NCBI GenBank assembly: GCA_907165135.1 | Contig: OU015566.1 | Coordinates: 4,466,501-4,530,500, forward strand | Source: Oikopleura dioica | Lineage: Eukaryota; Chordata; Appendicularia; Copelata; Oikopleuridae | Direction: 5' to 3' | DNA: 64,000 nucleotides | In this document: positions 1 to 11,052 of the stretch, one piece after another | Layout of the letters: the number at the start of each line of letters is the position of its first letter | How positions within the stretch are numbered: the first letter of the stretch is position 1 | Translations under genes and position numbers: made by a program | Notes under the pieces: generated by a model | The model's input: the letters and a program-made list of their open reading frames with translations, nothing else | Told to the model about the DNA's origin: nothing | Database searches by the model: none

Positions 1-111
1 TTGCGCCTAACAAGCTGGGTGATGCGAGGATCTTCTTCGACGTGCGCCAGAGCAGCACGGACGGTAGCTTTCCACTCGTCGAGCTTGAAGTTGGCAGCGT
101 CGTGGTCCAGG
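1..111 (-). CDS. partial internal or terminal exon, product unknown
   Basis: Reading the minus strand, a TTTTAG acceptor just above position 111 is followed by an open frame running off the window edge, with fragments such as FKLDEWKATVRAAL and EEDPRITQLVRR. The composition (charged, amphipathic, no stops) looks coding. No family is recognised. The neighbouring plus-strand gene begins about 160 bp away, so the two are divergently arranged, although this may not be the first exon. Only about 37 residues are visible. Confidence 0.4.
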
Positions 112-269
112 CTAAAAGGATTAATTTAACCGAGAAAGTTTAAATCATTCCGAAATTATTTTACATAAATTTCAAAGTTAAAATGATAGTTCGCAAGCTC
201 CGAAAATTAACAAAATTAATTAACCTCGATTAAAATTTGGAAAGGTTTAGAAGGGACCAGCTCGTAACG

Positions 270-2264
270 ATGGATTCGGATGACGAATTTCTTAACAACG
301 ACTCGAACCAGGAGACTAATAACAATCCTGATCAGAACATGGTTGGAGCTGTGGCTCCAAGCATCCCGAACCCATCGAACCAAGTGCCCCCTGTGATGCA
401 AGCCGTAATCAACGGCGTGTCTATGCTCGGACAAGCCCAAAATGTTAACCCTTTCACGGCTCAATTCCAGCAAGGACCTTCAAACCGCCAAGAAAACCAC
501 GGGAATGGACCCCGAAAGGTTCAACTCGTTTCGTCAGACGACGAAGATGAAGGCCCCGAACCTGAGAACTCGGAAACGATCGACGCAGCAGAAGTTGCGA
601 ACTCGAACTATCGAGCCGCAGTTAGCGCAGTCCGGGAAAGGGAAGAACAAGCTGAATTTCAGTCCGAACTGAGCAACGGTTGCAATCCGACTCGTTTTTG
701 GCTATCTTTTCGCAGCTCGACACGATTAGAACTCAAATGCGACGTGACGTTGCTGCTGCCAAATTCGTCCGATCAGTCCAGAGTGTCGCGAAATCTTTGG
801 AGCTAATCTCAAATTCGATTGCAAGCGAACAAGACCCGGTAAGAGATTTAAATTACCTGTCGACCAAGCGCTGGTAATAGTCGAGTTGTTGCCGGATTTT
901 GTAGTTGGCTGGGAAGGGCGGACCATCATCCTCGGGAAGCTCGTGAGCAGCCAAATTCATTTCTAGAACATTTTTGTTTAGTATCGACCTGGAAGCCTCT
1001 GCTTTATCCGGGAATTGGCTCTGGCAATGGCTAGCAACGAGCTAATTAGCATTATGCTGGAAGTCCCGCAAGGCGCTTGCTGCGAACGATGGCGAGTCGA
1101 AGTCAGCTGGACCAGAAACTGCGTAGTACAGTCAGCTAGTCCCATCCGCATGTCCCTGACTTTCACTCACCGCGCCTTCCGAGACTGTAGCGAATTCATG
1201 GAAAAGCGCTACAAGAATTACTCTATCGAGGACATGGTCGAACATTTCAAAGGCGAAATCGAGACCGTTTTCAAAGAATTGGGTGGACGAGGCTTCAAAG
1301 TTCCCCAAATTGACGAAGACTTACTGCTTGATGCTCGAGTTGGCCCGCTTTTGCGAGAACTCGTGGCTCCGATAAGGTCAATCCGACAGCTAGTAAGTAA
1401 AACAAGGAGCTGTTAATCCGTCTAGATTAGTAAATTCTATAAGATGCCCGTTAAAGCCAACTTAATTCCCTAATCGAGTCCCATCAAAAATTCAAAATTA
1501 ATTAAATTTACCTGTGTTCGCCAGTCGTTGAAACAGAACTGACGTTTATTCGAAAACAAGGACGAAAACAGGTGACGTTCTAGAAATTCAGGAATTTAAT
1601 TTTCTCTTTTGCTTCTCTAGTCGAAAAATAAAATTTTGCACGAAGAGAGAAAGGAAATAGCGCTATTATAGATCGAGAGAAAGCTAGGATTTCGAGACAA
1701 GAAGCGCGTAATTAGAGCGCGGCCAATCACAGAGAGCCAATCAACGAGCGCATTTTGAGTCATCAACAAAGCCATCAGAATTTATTTAAACAAGAAAAAG
1801 AGATAAAAATAAAAGAAACTGTGAAACAAATTACGAAAGAAATGTAAGAAAGAACCATCTATGAAGTTAATTTAGACGCAAACTAAAATTTAAAACGACA
1901 AATTAAACTATAGCGAATTCTCAAAAATCTTAATTCCCGATTTTAGATCAAGGAGCAGAAGTCGAAGCTTGACAGGCTCAAGACTAAGTCTTTGGATGAT
2001 TTGGTGAAAATGGTCGAAGCTGACTGCCTAGCGGGCCGCTTGAAGAGTTTGCTCGGCTTGCCAGAGGTCCGAAACTCACACGTGGTCGTCGTATCTCCAA
2101 CAAACAGGCTAGTGGTTTACGACTTGTCCGAATCGCCAGCGAAAGAACTCCCGAAGCTACCAGCTTGGGCGCAAGGAACTATGGTAACCAACCATAAGAA
2201 GTTCTTCAACAATAAACGCAAGAACGGCCAAGCAAGTGGCAGCTACAAGAAGTTTAAAAAATAG
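270..2264 (+). CDS. four-exon gene of unknown function (about 419 aa)
   Basis: Exons 270-677, 716-838, 982-1392 and 1947-2264 join in one frame; every exon is a multiple of three. The predicted protein has an acidic, Asn/Gln/Pro-rich N-terminus with an SSDDEDEGPEPE stretch, a central alpha-helical part without Cys-rich or catalytic motifs, and a Lys-rich end (GSYKKFKK). Introns 2 and 3 are GT-AG (GTAAGA and GTAAGT donors); intron 3 is 554 nt. Intron 1 joins in frame only as a 38-nt GG-AG intron; the nearest GT lies one base later and breaks frame. I do not recognise the family. A gag-like protein of a retroelement is possible because of the basic tail and charged helices, but no zinc knuckle, protease or reverse transcriptase is present. 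Two acceptor-like sites upstream of the ATG leave open a further 5' exon. Confidence 0.6.
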
Positions 2265-3233
2265 AAGGTATGAAAGATTTTGGGAAATTAATACAATGGA
2301 ATCAGCTTAAAATTGTCAAGCCAATTAAGCAACTTAGTAAAGCTAAAGAGGGGGGACGAGATTCCATCCTGGTAAAAGGAAGACTTGTCTTCCATGATTC
2401 CATTAGTCAACACGGTCGCGAGCGACCGGGCGGTAGGGCCGCAGGGCCAGCGCAAGGCTGACACCTAGACGCGAAAACATCCCGCGCTGCGTTTCGACAA
2501 GTTCAGTCGTCGAAATCGGACAACGCGGTAAGTCACTTCTCGAGAGATTACGAGAGAACGTGAGTTTAGAAGTTAGGACCCGGGCCCACGTACATTTAGA
2601 ACGTTACGTGCGAAACGCAACGTTAGAACTAACATTTAGAATTTAGATTTCCGCCCGACTCGACTTGCAGCAGAAGACAACAACGAAGAGAATTCCACTG
2701 TTCATTCTGCCCCGAGAATATAAATAAACCTAACTTAAATCGAATTAGTCCCACGTTTCTTGATATAAATTGACTTATAATAACTGGGCTCTCCCTTTCT
2801 GTTACGAGTTATTTTGAAAATATTTTTCGAAGCTTTCCTTCAAAATCAAATATCTCGAAAAAGGAGGACAGGGCCCAGTATTTTTGTAAGCCCAACAGAA
2901 AGGTCTTTTCGAGAGCTTTCGAATGAACCTACTCTTGTACCGTACGACGACCGGCTGGTGATGATGATTTTTACGTCCGAGGCCTAATAATTTTGTTCAT
3001 TATTTTAAGCTTTGCAATAAATTAAACTCAAACATTTCGTAAAATTTTTTTGGTTATTTTTTATTTGTTCCGAGTCGAACTCGAAAACACGCATCAACAA
3101 ATTGCTTGCTTACGACTTTCTTCTTGCTTCAATCATCAATTATTCCAAGTACCGTTACTACGGTAAACTGAGGTGTGCTGTTTACCCGGCTCTATTTTTA
3201 TCTGCCGGCAAAGTAGCAAGCCCTTCATTCGCC
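2265..3233. other. intergenic region with imperfect hairpin
   Basis: No convincing gene. AATAAA-type motifs near 2700 could end transcripts of the upstream gene. An imperfect inverted repeat spans about 2780-2880 (ACTGGGCTCTCC against GGACAGGGCCCAGT). The 2400-2650 stretch is more GC-rich than its surroundings and has an acidic/basic palindromic flavour (GCGAGCGACC), but I cannot assign it. Confidence 0.4.
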
Positions 3234-5284
3234 ATGAAACTTGGGAGTACATTTTTCGCTTTTCAATCTTTTTCGAGCGCTGACCCACTTGGTGCTAGAG
3301 GCGGAATATCTTGCCATGATTTGAGCGAGTATGAAGGAGACCCGTTCATGGTCAATTATTGCAAGGAGATTTTGGCGGAAGCGCATTGCTCGTTTAAATC
3401 CTCGGAATGCCCAGTTGACGATTGCCTCTTTGGGCACAAAAGGGACTCCACTGGCTGCGTCATCGACTCATGCATTTGCGACACGGAGCCGCAAGGAAAG
3501 GTGCATTTTGGAGACATCATGGTCGACGGCTTCGTGCAAAACATGATGACACCGCCTGATGACACTCCTCGTGATCCAAATGTCATGAGAGCCGCGGACA
3601 TATCCGTTCCGAGATGGACCGATTATCGGGAAGGTGGGTTTGTGTACATCCCGTACAGAATTTCCAGGCTCAATCCCTTGGGGCAAAGAGCGGCTCTTGC
3701 AGGAATGAAAATACTCGAAGACGGGAGCTGCCTCCGTTTCAGAGAACGAAGCGATGAGAGGGACTTTATGGACTTTTTTATCGGCGACGGATGCTATTCT
3801 TGGATCGGAAAACTCGGTAAAATCTTCATTAAATCCAATTATTGATGAGTTAAGGTGGTGCGCAGGAGATCTCGCTTGGTGTAGGCTGCCATTATGCTTC
3901 CACAGCTGCTCATGAGATCATGCATGCCTTGGGCTTTCATCACGAGCAAATGCGCCCCGACCGCGACTCATATGTCCAGTACATAGAAGATAACGTCGAA
4001 CCAGAAATGCGCCACAACTTCAAAACAATCCACCCTTCGAAGTGGAATTCATATGGGCAGCCCTATGATGTCAACTCAGTAATGCAATACAGTGGCTACT
4101 CCTTCACTCGAAACTGGAAGCCAACTCTTCTCGACAGGAGTACTGGAAAGCCGACAAAACGGAATACGAAATTGACCGAGTCGGATTTTTTCCAGATAAA
4201 CGCGCTTTACGGCTGCGAGGAAACCTCAACTCCGACTCCAACGACGAAATCAACAACGACGACGGCGACAACGGCGACGAAAGAATGTCGTGACTTCGAT
4301 ATTGCTGAGAACATCGAGCACAGGGGTATCTTCAACCTTATTGAAAAACTTTCTCACGAATGATATTTTTAAAGGGAATGACATCACTTCCTTCCAAGTT
4401 TCGCCTGGCGAAGCAGGTCAAAGGGAATGTGAGCAAAGTTGTCGCTCAAACCCCGACTGCGGTGGTTTCACTCTTTACGGTGAAAACAGAAATCCATCCG
4501 ATTCGTATCGCTGTTTTTTGAAATCCTCTATGAGCTACAGTATGTTACTCACCTCTGGACGCATTTCCGGGTATAGAAATAAGAACTGCCCGTCTTCAAC
4601 CACTACTCCAACAACGAAATCAACGACGAGGCCGACAACGACCACAAAAGAATGCCGTGACTTTGAGATCGAGGAAAATGTCGAGTACTTAGGTGTCTAC
4701 AAAATATATCGAAAGAAAGTTTCAATATTTTCTGAAAACTTTGAATTAAATAAAATTAAGGGAATGACGTCGCTTCCTTCCAAGTTTCGCCCGGTGAAAC
4801 TGGCCAAAGAGAATGCGAGGAAAGCTGTCGCTCCTCACCTGGCTGCGCTGGTTATACCTTTTACGAATGGCATGTGTTTCAACCCAACCACTGCTTCTTG
4901 AAAACCAACACGAATGTGAAAAGAACAAATATCGCTGATCGCATTTCCGGAAGAAAAACTGGAGACTGCGGAGCGTCAACGAGCACTCCAACCATCTGTG
5001 CCGACCTGAGCGGCTACGAAAGCCAGTGCGCAAGTTGGAAATCGTATGGATTCTGTACCTCCTACAGTCGAACTTCCATGGAGCATTATTGCGCCAAGAC
5101 TTGTGGCTTTTGCGCATCTAACGGCGAATCGGTAAGAACCTACAGTGCGAAATATGTTCTGTAATCGTTTGTTCAGTGCACCGATGAGTACACATACTGC
5201 GCATCATTGGCGGCTGATGGCGAGTGCTCTAGAAACTCTGCTTTCATGCTTAAGTCATGCAAAAAATCCTGTGGCAAATGCTAG
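3234..5284 (+). CDS. secreted astacin metalloprotease with antistasin-like, PAN/apple and ShKT domains
   Basis: Five exons (3234-3816, 3855-4325, 4375-4692, 4761-5131, 5177-5284) give 616 aa in one frame; introns are 38, 49, 68 and 45 nt, all GT-AG. The ATG is followed by a signal-like hydrophobic run. Residues about 52-82 carry a Cys pattern like an antistasin repeat (GHKRDSTGCVIDSC). A propeptide with an FGDI aspartate-switch motif precedes the astacin catalytic domain: zinc site HEIMHALGFHHEQ at about 214-226 with the family's conserved HExxHxxGxxH(E), and Met-turn SVMQY at about 269. Thr-rich linkers (TTTTATTATK) separate two PAN/apple-like repeats, each beginning ECRDF, and two ShKT-type six-Cys modules end the protein (CAKTCGFC; CKKSCGKC). 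Astacins are Zn endopeptidases acting outside the cell. All catalytic ligands are present, so it should be active. The antistasin-like call is the least certain. Confidence 0.92.
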
Positions 5285-5378
5285 ACGAGCTTTTTCCTGA
5301 ATCCTGATTAGTCGAAATTATTTTTCCCCGCTGCTAAAAATTTTTTCCTCCTTTTTTCAGGTGGGCGTCTTTAGCTCA

Positions 5379-5384
5379 ATAAAA
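5379..5384 (+). promoter_or_regulatory. polyadenylation signal AATAAA of the astacin gene
   Basis: A canonical AATAAA lies 95 bp after the astacin stop codon, preceded by a T-rich stretch. Only about 50 bp separate it from the stop of the convergent SLC6 transporter gene. Confidence 0.6.
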
Positions 5385-5435
5385 TGATTTGATTGTTTCT
5401 TTTTATTTATTAATTATATTTATTACTATTCATTT

Positions 5436-8400
5436 TTATGAATTTCTGAACATTCTTTTCGCGATTTTCTGCTCTCCTCGGTAGATGATCGCTTCTTCGG
5501 TCCTCCAGTTTTTGAACGAGAATTTTCCATCTTTGAACAATGCCTGAAATCGTTGCTTGAATCTTCTAGAGCTCTGTTTTCTTACCTTGATTAGCATGAC
5601 AGGAATCCAAATCAAGCAAAGAATATGAAGAATGGCGATAACTGCTGATCCGGCAGCGCTGTACTCTTGCTTCAAATAATCACTGTCTGGGTTCGTTGCA
5701 TTTTCGAGCTTCCAGTCCCCTGAAAACATAGATGACTCATCAAGATTTTCGATTTCTCAAACCTGTTGTCTTGTCCCAAACTTTGTAGGCCGGCGGGTTT
5801 TGGAAAATATCAACCATGAAGAAGATCAAAACGAAAAGAATCAATCCAGGAGAGAGGACAGTCCAGCATGTTTTCAAAAAGAGTCTGCAAATTCTGACAA
5901 CAAGTCCAGGTTGTTCTCCATCTTCTCCGTAAATCATCCAGTCAATTTCAGAGAGCCATTTCTCAGCGCCATAAATCTTAATTATTTTGTGAGAAAATTT
6001 CACAAAAAATAAGGGTAAAATTCGCGTGGGCGGCTTTTTTGCCTTCTGATTGGCTCAAAATATGGGGACATATTTTCTGGCTCAAAATGTTGGGACATAT
6101 TTTGAGCCAATCAGAAGCCGAAAAGATCGCCTACGCGAATCTCACCCAAATTTTTTCACGAAAAATCATCTAAAATCTGTGATTTCTTACCCATGCAACG
6201 ACTACAAATTGCAAAACGCCAATAATCAGCAAATTGATCGAAGCCGAATAATCATTGAAAATATCCAACCAGTAGTTACCAGCATTCGTCGCGAAAATCA
6301 ACCCAATGGCAAATGCAAAACATGACATTACCAGCACCAGCGCTAGAATTTCCCTGACGTTTGATTTTTTTCAAATGCTACTGACCTTGTTTCGGAATTT
6401 TTCGCCATTTACTACTGGCTTGAAGACCGTCGTAAACTGGAGTTATGACGCCCTCAAATGTTCCGACCATGGATCCGAGGCCGAGTAAAATAACCATAAA
6501 GAAGAAAATCATCGAAAGAATGAACGAGCCGGGAAGGTCAACGACAGCTTCAGCGACGGCGATGAAGATGAGACCGGTTCCAGAAGGAGTATCTTCTTGA
6601 AGAATCTAGAAAAAATCGTCGACAAAGAAAAAAGCAGTCGAAAAACCTTTGAAAAATCGCATTTTGATTGCCGCTGGAAAACATCAACAGGATCGCAGTT
6701 TTCGCTCTCACACTTGTTAAGGACAAAGTCATAGATTTCATCATAAGTTTTATCGCCGTAAAAGTCCTCGGCTTCGTCGAAGAAATTGAGAGAGTTGTCG
6801 ATCGTTGTACTCTTTTTCATCATTTTTAAATTCGATCGAAATTTGGCTTATTCTTACCTTGCAGTTTTCAAATGCTGTCCAAGCTCGATTTCCAAGAAGC
6901 GAGAAAATGACACAACTTGCAAACAACGAAGTTCCACTGAAAGAAAAGATTCACCCTATTTTTCTTCTTCGAGATCACCTGTTGACAGAAGCGACGATCG
7001 TAGCATCACGAAGGAGATTCTGTTTGATTGGGTTGTAGCTTGAAAACGCGACGATTCCACCAAAACAGACGGACAAGGAGAAAAAGATTTGACTCGATGC
7101 ATCGATCCACACTCTCGCATCCTAAAATTGGTCAGAAATGAAAATTTCACGAATGTCACGATTTGCTGGAAATGTCACGAAAAAGATACATGTTCTCGTG
7201 ACGTTCGTGACATTCGTGACATTCGTGACATTCGTTGGTCAGTACTGAAAATTTCACGAATGTCACGAATGTCACGATTTACTGGAAATGTCACGAAAAG
7301 TGAACATGTTTTCGTGACATTCGTCAGATTAGTGCCATTCGTGACATTTTCAGCACCGTCGCTTAAATTCTTCAAGTAAATTATGAGTCGAAAGTGTACC
7401 TTGAGCGCTTCCCAGTCGGCTTGAAACAACTCCGCGATTCCTTCTGGTCCGCCAGCAGTGCTTAACCCGATCCCCAAAAAGATCAACAAAACCACATAAG
7501 GCGTGATCGCGATGAAATACAAAAACGCTCCTCCCGCTTCAGCTCCATTCATGGAAATCATAAAAACAATGACCCAGCCGAGCAAGAGCACCAAAACCAT
7601 ATCGCTATTCAACCCTCCATCGGGACGTAATCAGCCGTGACGTTGAGCGTGTCTCTGTACCAGTAGTAAACTTGTGTTCCAGCAAGAGTGCATTCTTCAA
7701 CGGGCCAGGGAATATTCGACCAGGTCTGATCCCAGGGCGCGCGGGGGACAGCATCGGCGATGGCAGAGGCGGCAGCGGTGACGCAGACTCCGAGGCCGCT
7801 GTCTTTTCCGCCGTCGCAGGAAACAGTGGTGTTGACGACGGGGCATGCTTTCCAGGGCAGCGGGTTCTATTTTTTTTATTAGACAAATTTTTCTGGAACC
7901 GACAAAAATTTCGACTAATTTTCCGTGGAAATTTCCAACCAATCAGAAGCCTGGCTTTGGCGAACCGGCCAATCAGCGGCCAAGTACCCGCCCACGCAAA
8001 ATTTGTCGATTTTTTGTCGGTTCCTGACGCCTCCACATTTTTCTTTCCAAAAAGATCGCTCATCGGATTTACCTGAAACGAACTCAAGAAGTAATAAAAC
8101 GCCCAAGCCACGATGACATTATAATACAGCGCCACGAATGCCGAAACCGCCACCATAGCCAGTCCAACTCCGAGAAATCCCGGATGAAATTTCGTGTACG
8201 CCCCACTAGCTCCACATCGCAATCGCTGACCAAGCGACAGTTCCAGCACCAAAATCGGGAAGCCGATGATAAAGAGCGAGATAAAGTAGGGAATGAGAAA
8301 AGTCCCCCGCCATTCGTTTGCGCCAAATACGGAAATCGCCAAATGTTGCCAAGTCCAACGGCAAAGGCGATATTTGCGCACATGAACTGGAACTGATTCG

Positions 8401-9048
8401 GCCATTCCTTACGGCCGCCTTTGACGTTTGTCACGTCATTTACTAAAGGAAGGAGTTAGGAAGAAAAATCAAGGACAGGAGTCAAATCGCGGTGTTCAGG
8501 AGTGGGCGAGTACTACTGGTAGTGGTTACTGATAGACAATGTTTGCGCCCGACAAAAGCAAATAATAAAGGACACGGAAATTCCTGTGAAAACGAAAGAA
8601 CCCCGCAAGGCACAAGTCAAAACCCCACAAATCGATCCCCAAATTTGGGGTCCAAAAAATTTTTGGGCCGAAAGAAGGGATGGTATCTTGAATCAACGAA
8701 AAAATTTCGACCAACTTTGGGTGGGTAGCTACTCGGCTGCTGATTGACCAGTTTGTCGAATCCAGGCTTCTGATTGGTCGAAATTTTTTTTACGGTTCTA
8801 GAAACCTCCCCCAAAAGAAGCCCTAAATATTGCTAACGAAAATCGCTGTCCAAGCCCCAAGTTGATCTCAGATCCGTTTTTATTCCTTTACAAATATTCT
8901 CAAGCCGTTTGGAATTAGACAGCTTGTAAAAACTAACAGTGAAATTCTATGACCGCCGAAATGCCAGGGTCAAAGTTTTCTTTTACCGAGTCCAAATCAA
9001 CCAAAAAAAGCTCTCTTTTTTCTTACCAAGGTTCGAGGCAAAAGCCAT
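5436..9048 (-). CDS. SLC6 sodium-coupled amino-acid transporter (B0AT-like), two frame breaks
   Basis: Ten minus-strand exons: 9048-9027, 8442-8073, 7866-7400, 7121-6979, 6936-6858, 6811-6647, 6605-6387, 6342-6191, 5976-5763, 5719-5436; about 704 aa. The SLC6 signatures are clear: AVGLGNIWRFPYL in TM1, LELSLGQ, SFQNPLPWKACP, VWIDASSQIFFSLS in TM6, FSSYN, GTGLIFIAVAEA in TM8 and YWLDIFNDYSAS. The NPLPW and extended EL4 region resemble the B0AT/SLC6A15-20 branch of Na+-dependent neutral amino-acid transporters in the plasma membrane. Splice phases agree throughout. Two in-exon breaks need one extra base each: in the C5 run at 8304-8308 (after LAQTNGG) and near 7613-7616 (before LNSDMVLVLLLGW). 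No other stop or damage is visible, so sequencing error or a very young pseudogene are both possible. Several introns hold MITEs or palindromic satellites. Confidence 0.88.
6015..6150. mobile_element. MITE-like inverted repeat in an SLC6 intron
   Basis: The arms pair AATTCGCGTGGGCGGC with GCCTACGCGAATCTC at the other end, and TTCTGATTGGCTCAAAAT with ATTTTGAGCCAATCAGAA in the middle. It lies wholly within the intron 5977-6190. The ATTGGCT/AGCCAAT core resembles family B, but the termini differ. No coding capacity. Confidence 0.6.
7130..7362. repeat. palindromic satellite of TCACGAATG/CATTCGTGA units in an SLC6 intron
   Basis: Two copies of a unit of about 115 bp; each starts with TCACGAATG direct repeats, passes through a TGGAAATGTCACGAAAA segment and ends in the inverted form (TTCGTGACATTCGTGAC). 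The whole lies in the intron 7122-7399, so the host exons are intact around it. Confidence 0.7.
7893..8026. mobile_element. MITE family B copy in an SLC6 intron
   Basis: Inverted ends GGAACCGACAAAAATTTCGA and TTTTTGTCGGTTCC enclose an inverted pair of CCAATCAG motifs. About 134 bp, no open frame of note. It sits in the intron 7867-8072; removing it would leave a normal short intron. Confidence 0.75.
8691..8812. mobile_element. diverged MITE family B copy in the first SLC6 intron
   Basis: Shares AAATTTCGACCAA, GCTGCTGATTGACC and CTTCTGATTGGTCGAAATTT with the other family B copies in the same order, but the outer GGTTC ends are degraded. The host intron (8443-9026, 584 nt) is the longest in the gene. 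Confidence 0.55.
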
Positions 9049-10696
9049 CTTAGAAGCGCTAGGTCACGTGACTGGAACCCACTTCTCTCTCTCTTTTTGG
9101 AATGTGAAAAATCTGCTTTTGGCTCCGACTTCCGGAGCGTAAATATTAAAATGAGGAGCGAGAGCAAACGTACCTCGCTACTTTTTGATCAAATAGACTT
9201 TTTCACGGAAAGTTTTGTGATGCAATTTCTTTAGTTCCGGCCAAAAAAGGGGGCCAAGGTGATTCTTTTTTTCCAGGAATTCATTCTAGATTAGTTTCTT
9301 ATAAGAAAACTAATTTTAAGGGAACCCCGTCAATTTTTTCAAAAACCGAACATTAATTTTTTGAATTTTTCAAATTTTCGCTTCCTTTTTAACCCTTAAA
9401 CACCCTTAAAACAGCCGTAAATTTTGAGGTAAAAACTTAAGGGTATACCAAAGTTAGTATTTTGTTGCCCTAGACCCTTATCTGAGCTACATTTTGATAC
9501 CAATATTAGATGGAAAGTTAAGGGGCAAGGGGGCGAAATCGCTGCTTGAAAAATCGAGGTCGGCGTTGAGATCCTTAATAAATCAGGTAGATAAACGCGA
9601 CTCTGAGAAAGTGACCTTGAAATGAGCAGGTTTTCGTAAATTCATAACAACTCAAGGGTATTCTTTTCTCCTACTATTTGTGACTTACTGTAGCTGTTCT
9701 TTAGTTTGAAAATGATCTAACAAAGATCGAAACATGTCACAATAAAATCCAAAGAGAAACATTCAATCTTGGTCAACTTATACGATATAAATTTCAGTTA
9801 AAATTTTTTGTCGAATTGTCCGGAATTGTGCGTTATTTAATTTTTTCCGTTTTCCCTAAATGTCCGGAATTGTGCGTTCCGGAATTGTGCGTTACGACTG
9901 TAAATCAGGTAGATAAACGCGACTCTGAGAAAGTGACCTTGAAATGAGCATGTGATAAAACTAACGGTTTAGGCAATTAAATCTTCATAATGCTGAGTTA
10001 TGTCTTTTTTTCTCTCAAGAGTCCAACAATGTCGTATAACGGAAGGCGTTATTTTACGTCGCAGAAGATAAATTATCTGGAATTTTTTGACTTGAAGTGA
10101 GAAAAAATAGCAAACTTGTGAAAAATGCCGCGGATGATGATGACAAATTTGATAACTTAGGGCTCTAAAATCAGATAATTGGAAAATAATTACAAAAAAA
10201 AACTGACAAGAGGGAAAATCATGGTCCCACACTGTTTTTCAAAAAAGAGAAATTTATGAAAACTGTCCATATTATAGGAAATTGGGCTTGAATTTGATTC
10301 ATGATTTATTTTATTCATTGTCAGTTTTTCGAATGATGATTGAATAAATACCGGTTATGACAAGCTATAATCACCAGAGTAGAAGGAAAAGAGGCAGATT
10401 TATTTTCCGGTGTGATCTTTTTCAATCACTTGCTTAGTCCAACTGACTTTCGGAAATTATGGCTTCCAGATAAGAAGTTTAAAAGAGGAGAGATATCAGA
10501 TTTTTTGAGATGCGAGGAGTTCAAATTCTTATATATTCGGGTTCACAAAAAGATAAAATAGAGTTCAAAGGGACATTGGCAATGACTCATTGCTTGATTA
10601 TTTTTTATTTTCTTTCGTTTAAATGTTAAAAATATAGGTAGGTACCCGCTGAAAAAAATATAGAGATTGTCGAGCCCTAGATTAGCGCAAAATGCG
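9049..10696. other. intergenic region with direct repeats
   Basis: No supported gene. A 50-bp perfect direct repeat lies at 9579-9628 and 9901-9950 (starts TAAATCAGGTAG, ends GAAATGAGCA). Between them TCCGGAATTGTGCGTT occurs three times (about 9822-9895). The pair could be ends of a small decayed element or a local duplication. The region upstream of 9048 should contain the SLC6 promoter; no motif is assigned. Confidence 0.5.
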
Positions 10697-10992
10697 ATGC
10701 GCGCAAGAAAAAAAGACACCCCTGATGAAATGCTCGAAGCATTCAGACGAACTCCTAAACCCAGACGAATCGATGGTAGACCCTTTATTCCGATCCTTTT
10801 TCATCTTTTTCAGATTCTTGGGTCGACGAGTCAATTATCAATCTTTTGAGCCCGGGTTTTGAAGAAGAAGTTTTCACGAAAGCGTCGAAAGAATCGAAAG
10901 AATCGGAGAAAGAAAGAAGTACAGTCGTTACTGTTTGGAAGTGCTACCCTTTTAGCTGCTTTTCTTGCAAGCAAATTCGAACTGTCATGTAA
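10697..10992 (+). CDS. small two-exon gene, function unknown (about 85 aa)
   Basis: Exons 10697-10775 and 10814-10992 join in frame across a 38-nt GT-AG intron with a TTTTTCAG acceptor. The protein is charged (starts MRARKKDTPDEMLEAF; contains a KESKESEKE stretch) and ends with a Cys-rich patch (WKCYPFSCFSCK). A TATAG acceptor-like site about 33 bp before the ATG leaves room for another 5' exon. No known family. It converges on the small secreted gene at 11053-11340. Confidence 0.5.
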
Positions 10993-11052
10993 AAAAAAGT
11001 GTTCAAACGAGACTGTAGTTTATTCGTAATTTCGGATTGATGATTTAAAAAA

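Noticed and set aside
2400-2760. Possible LTR of a retroelement after the unknown gene
   Set aside because: No second copy, primer-binding site or polymerase was seen in the window.
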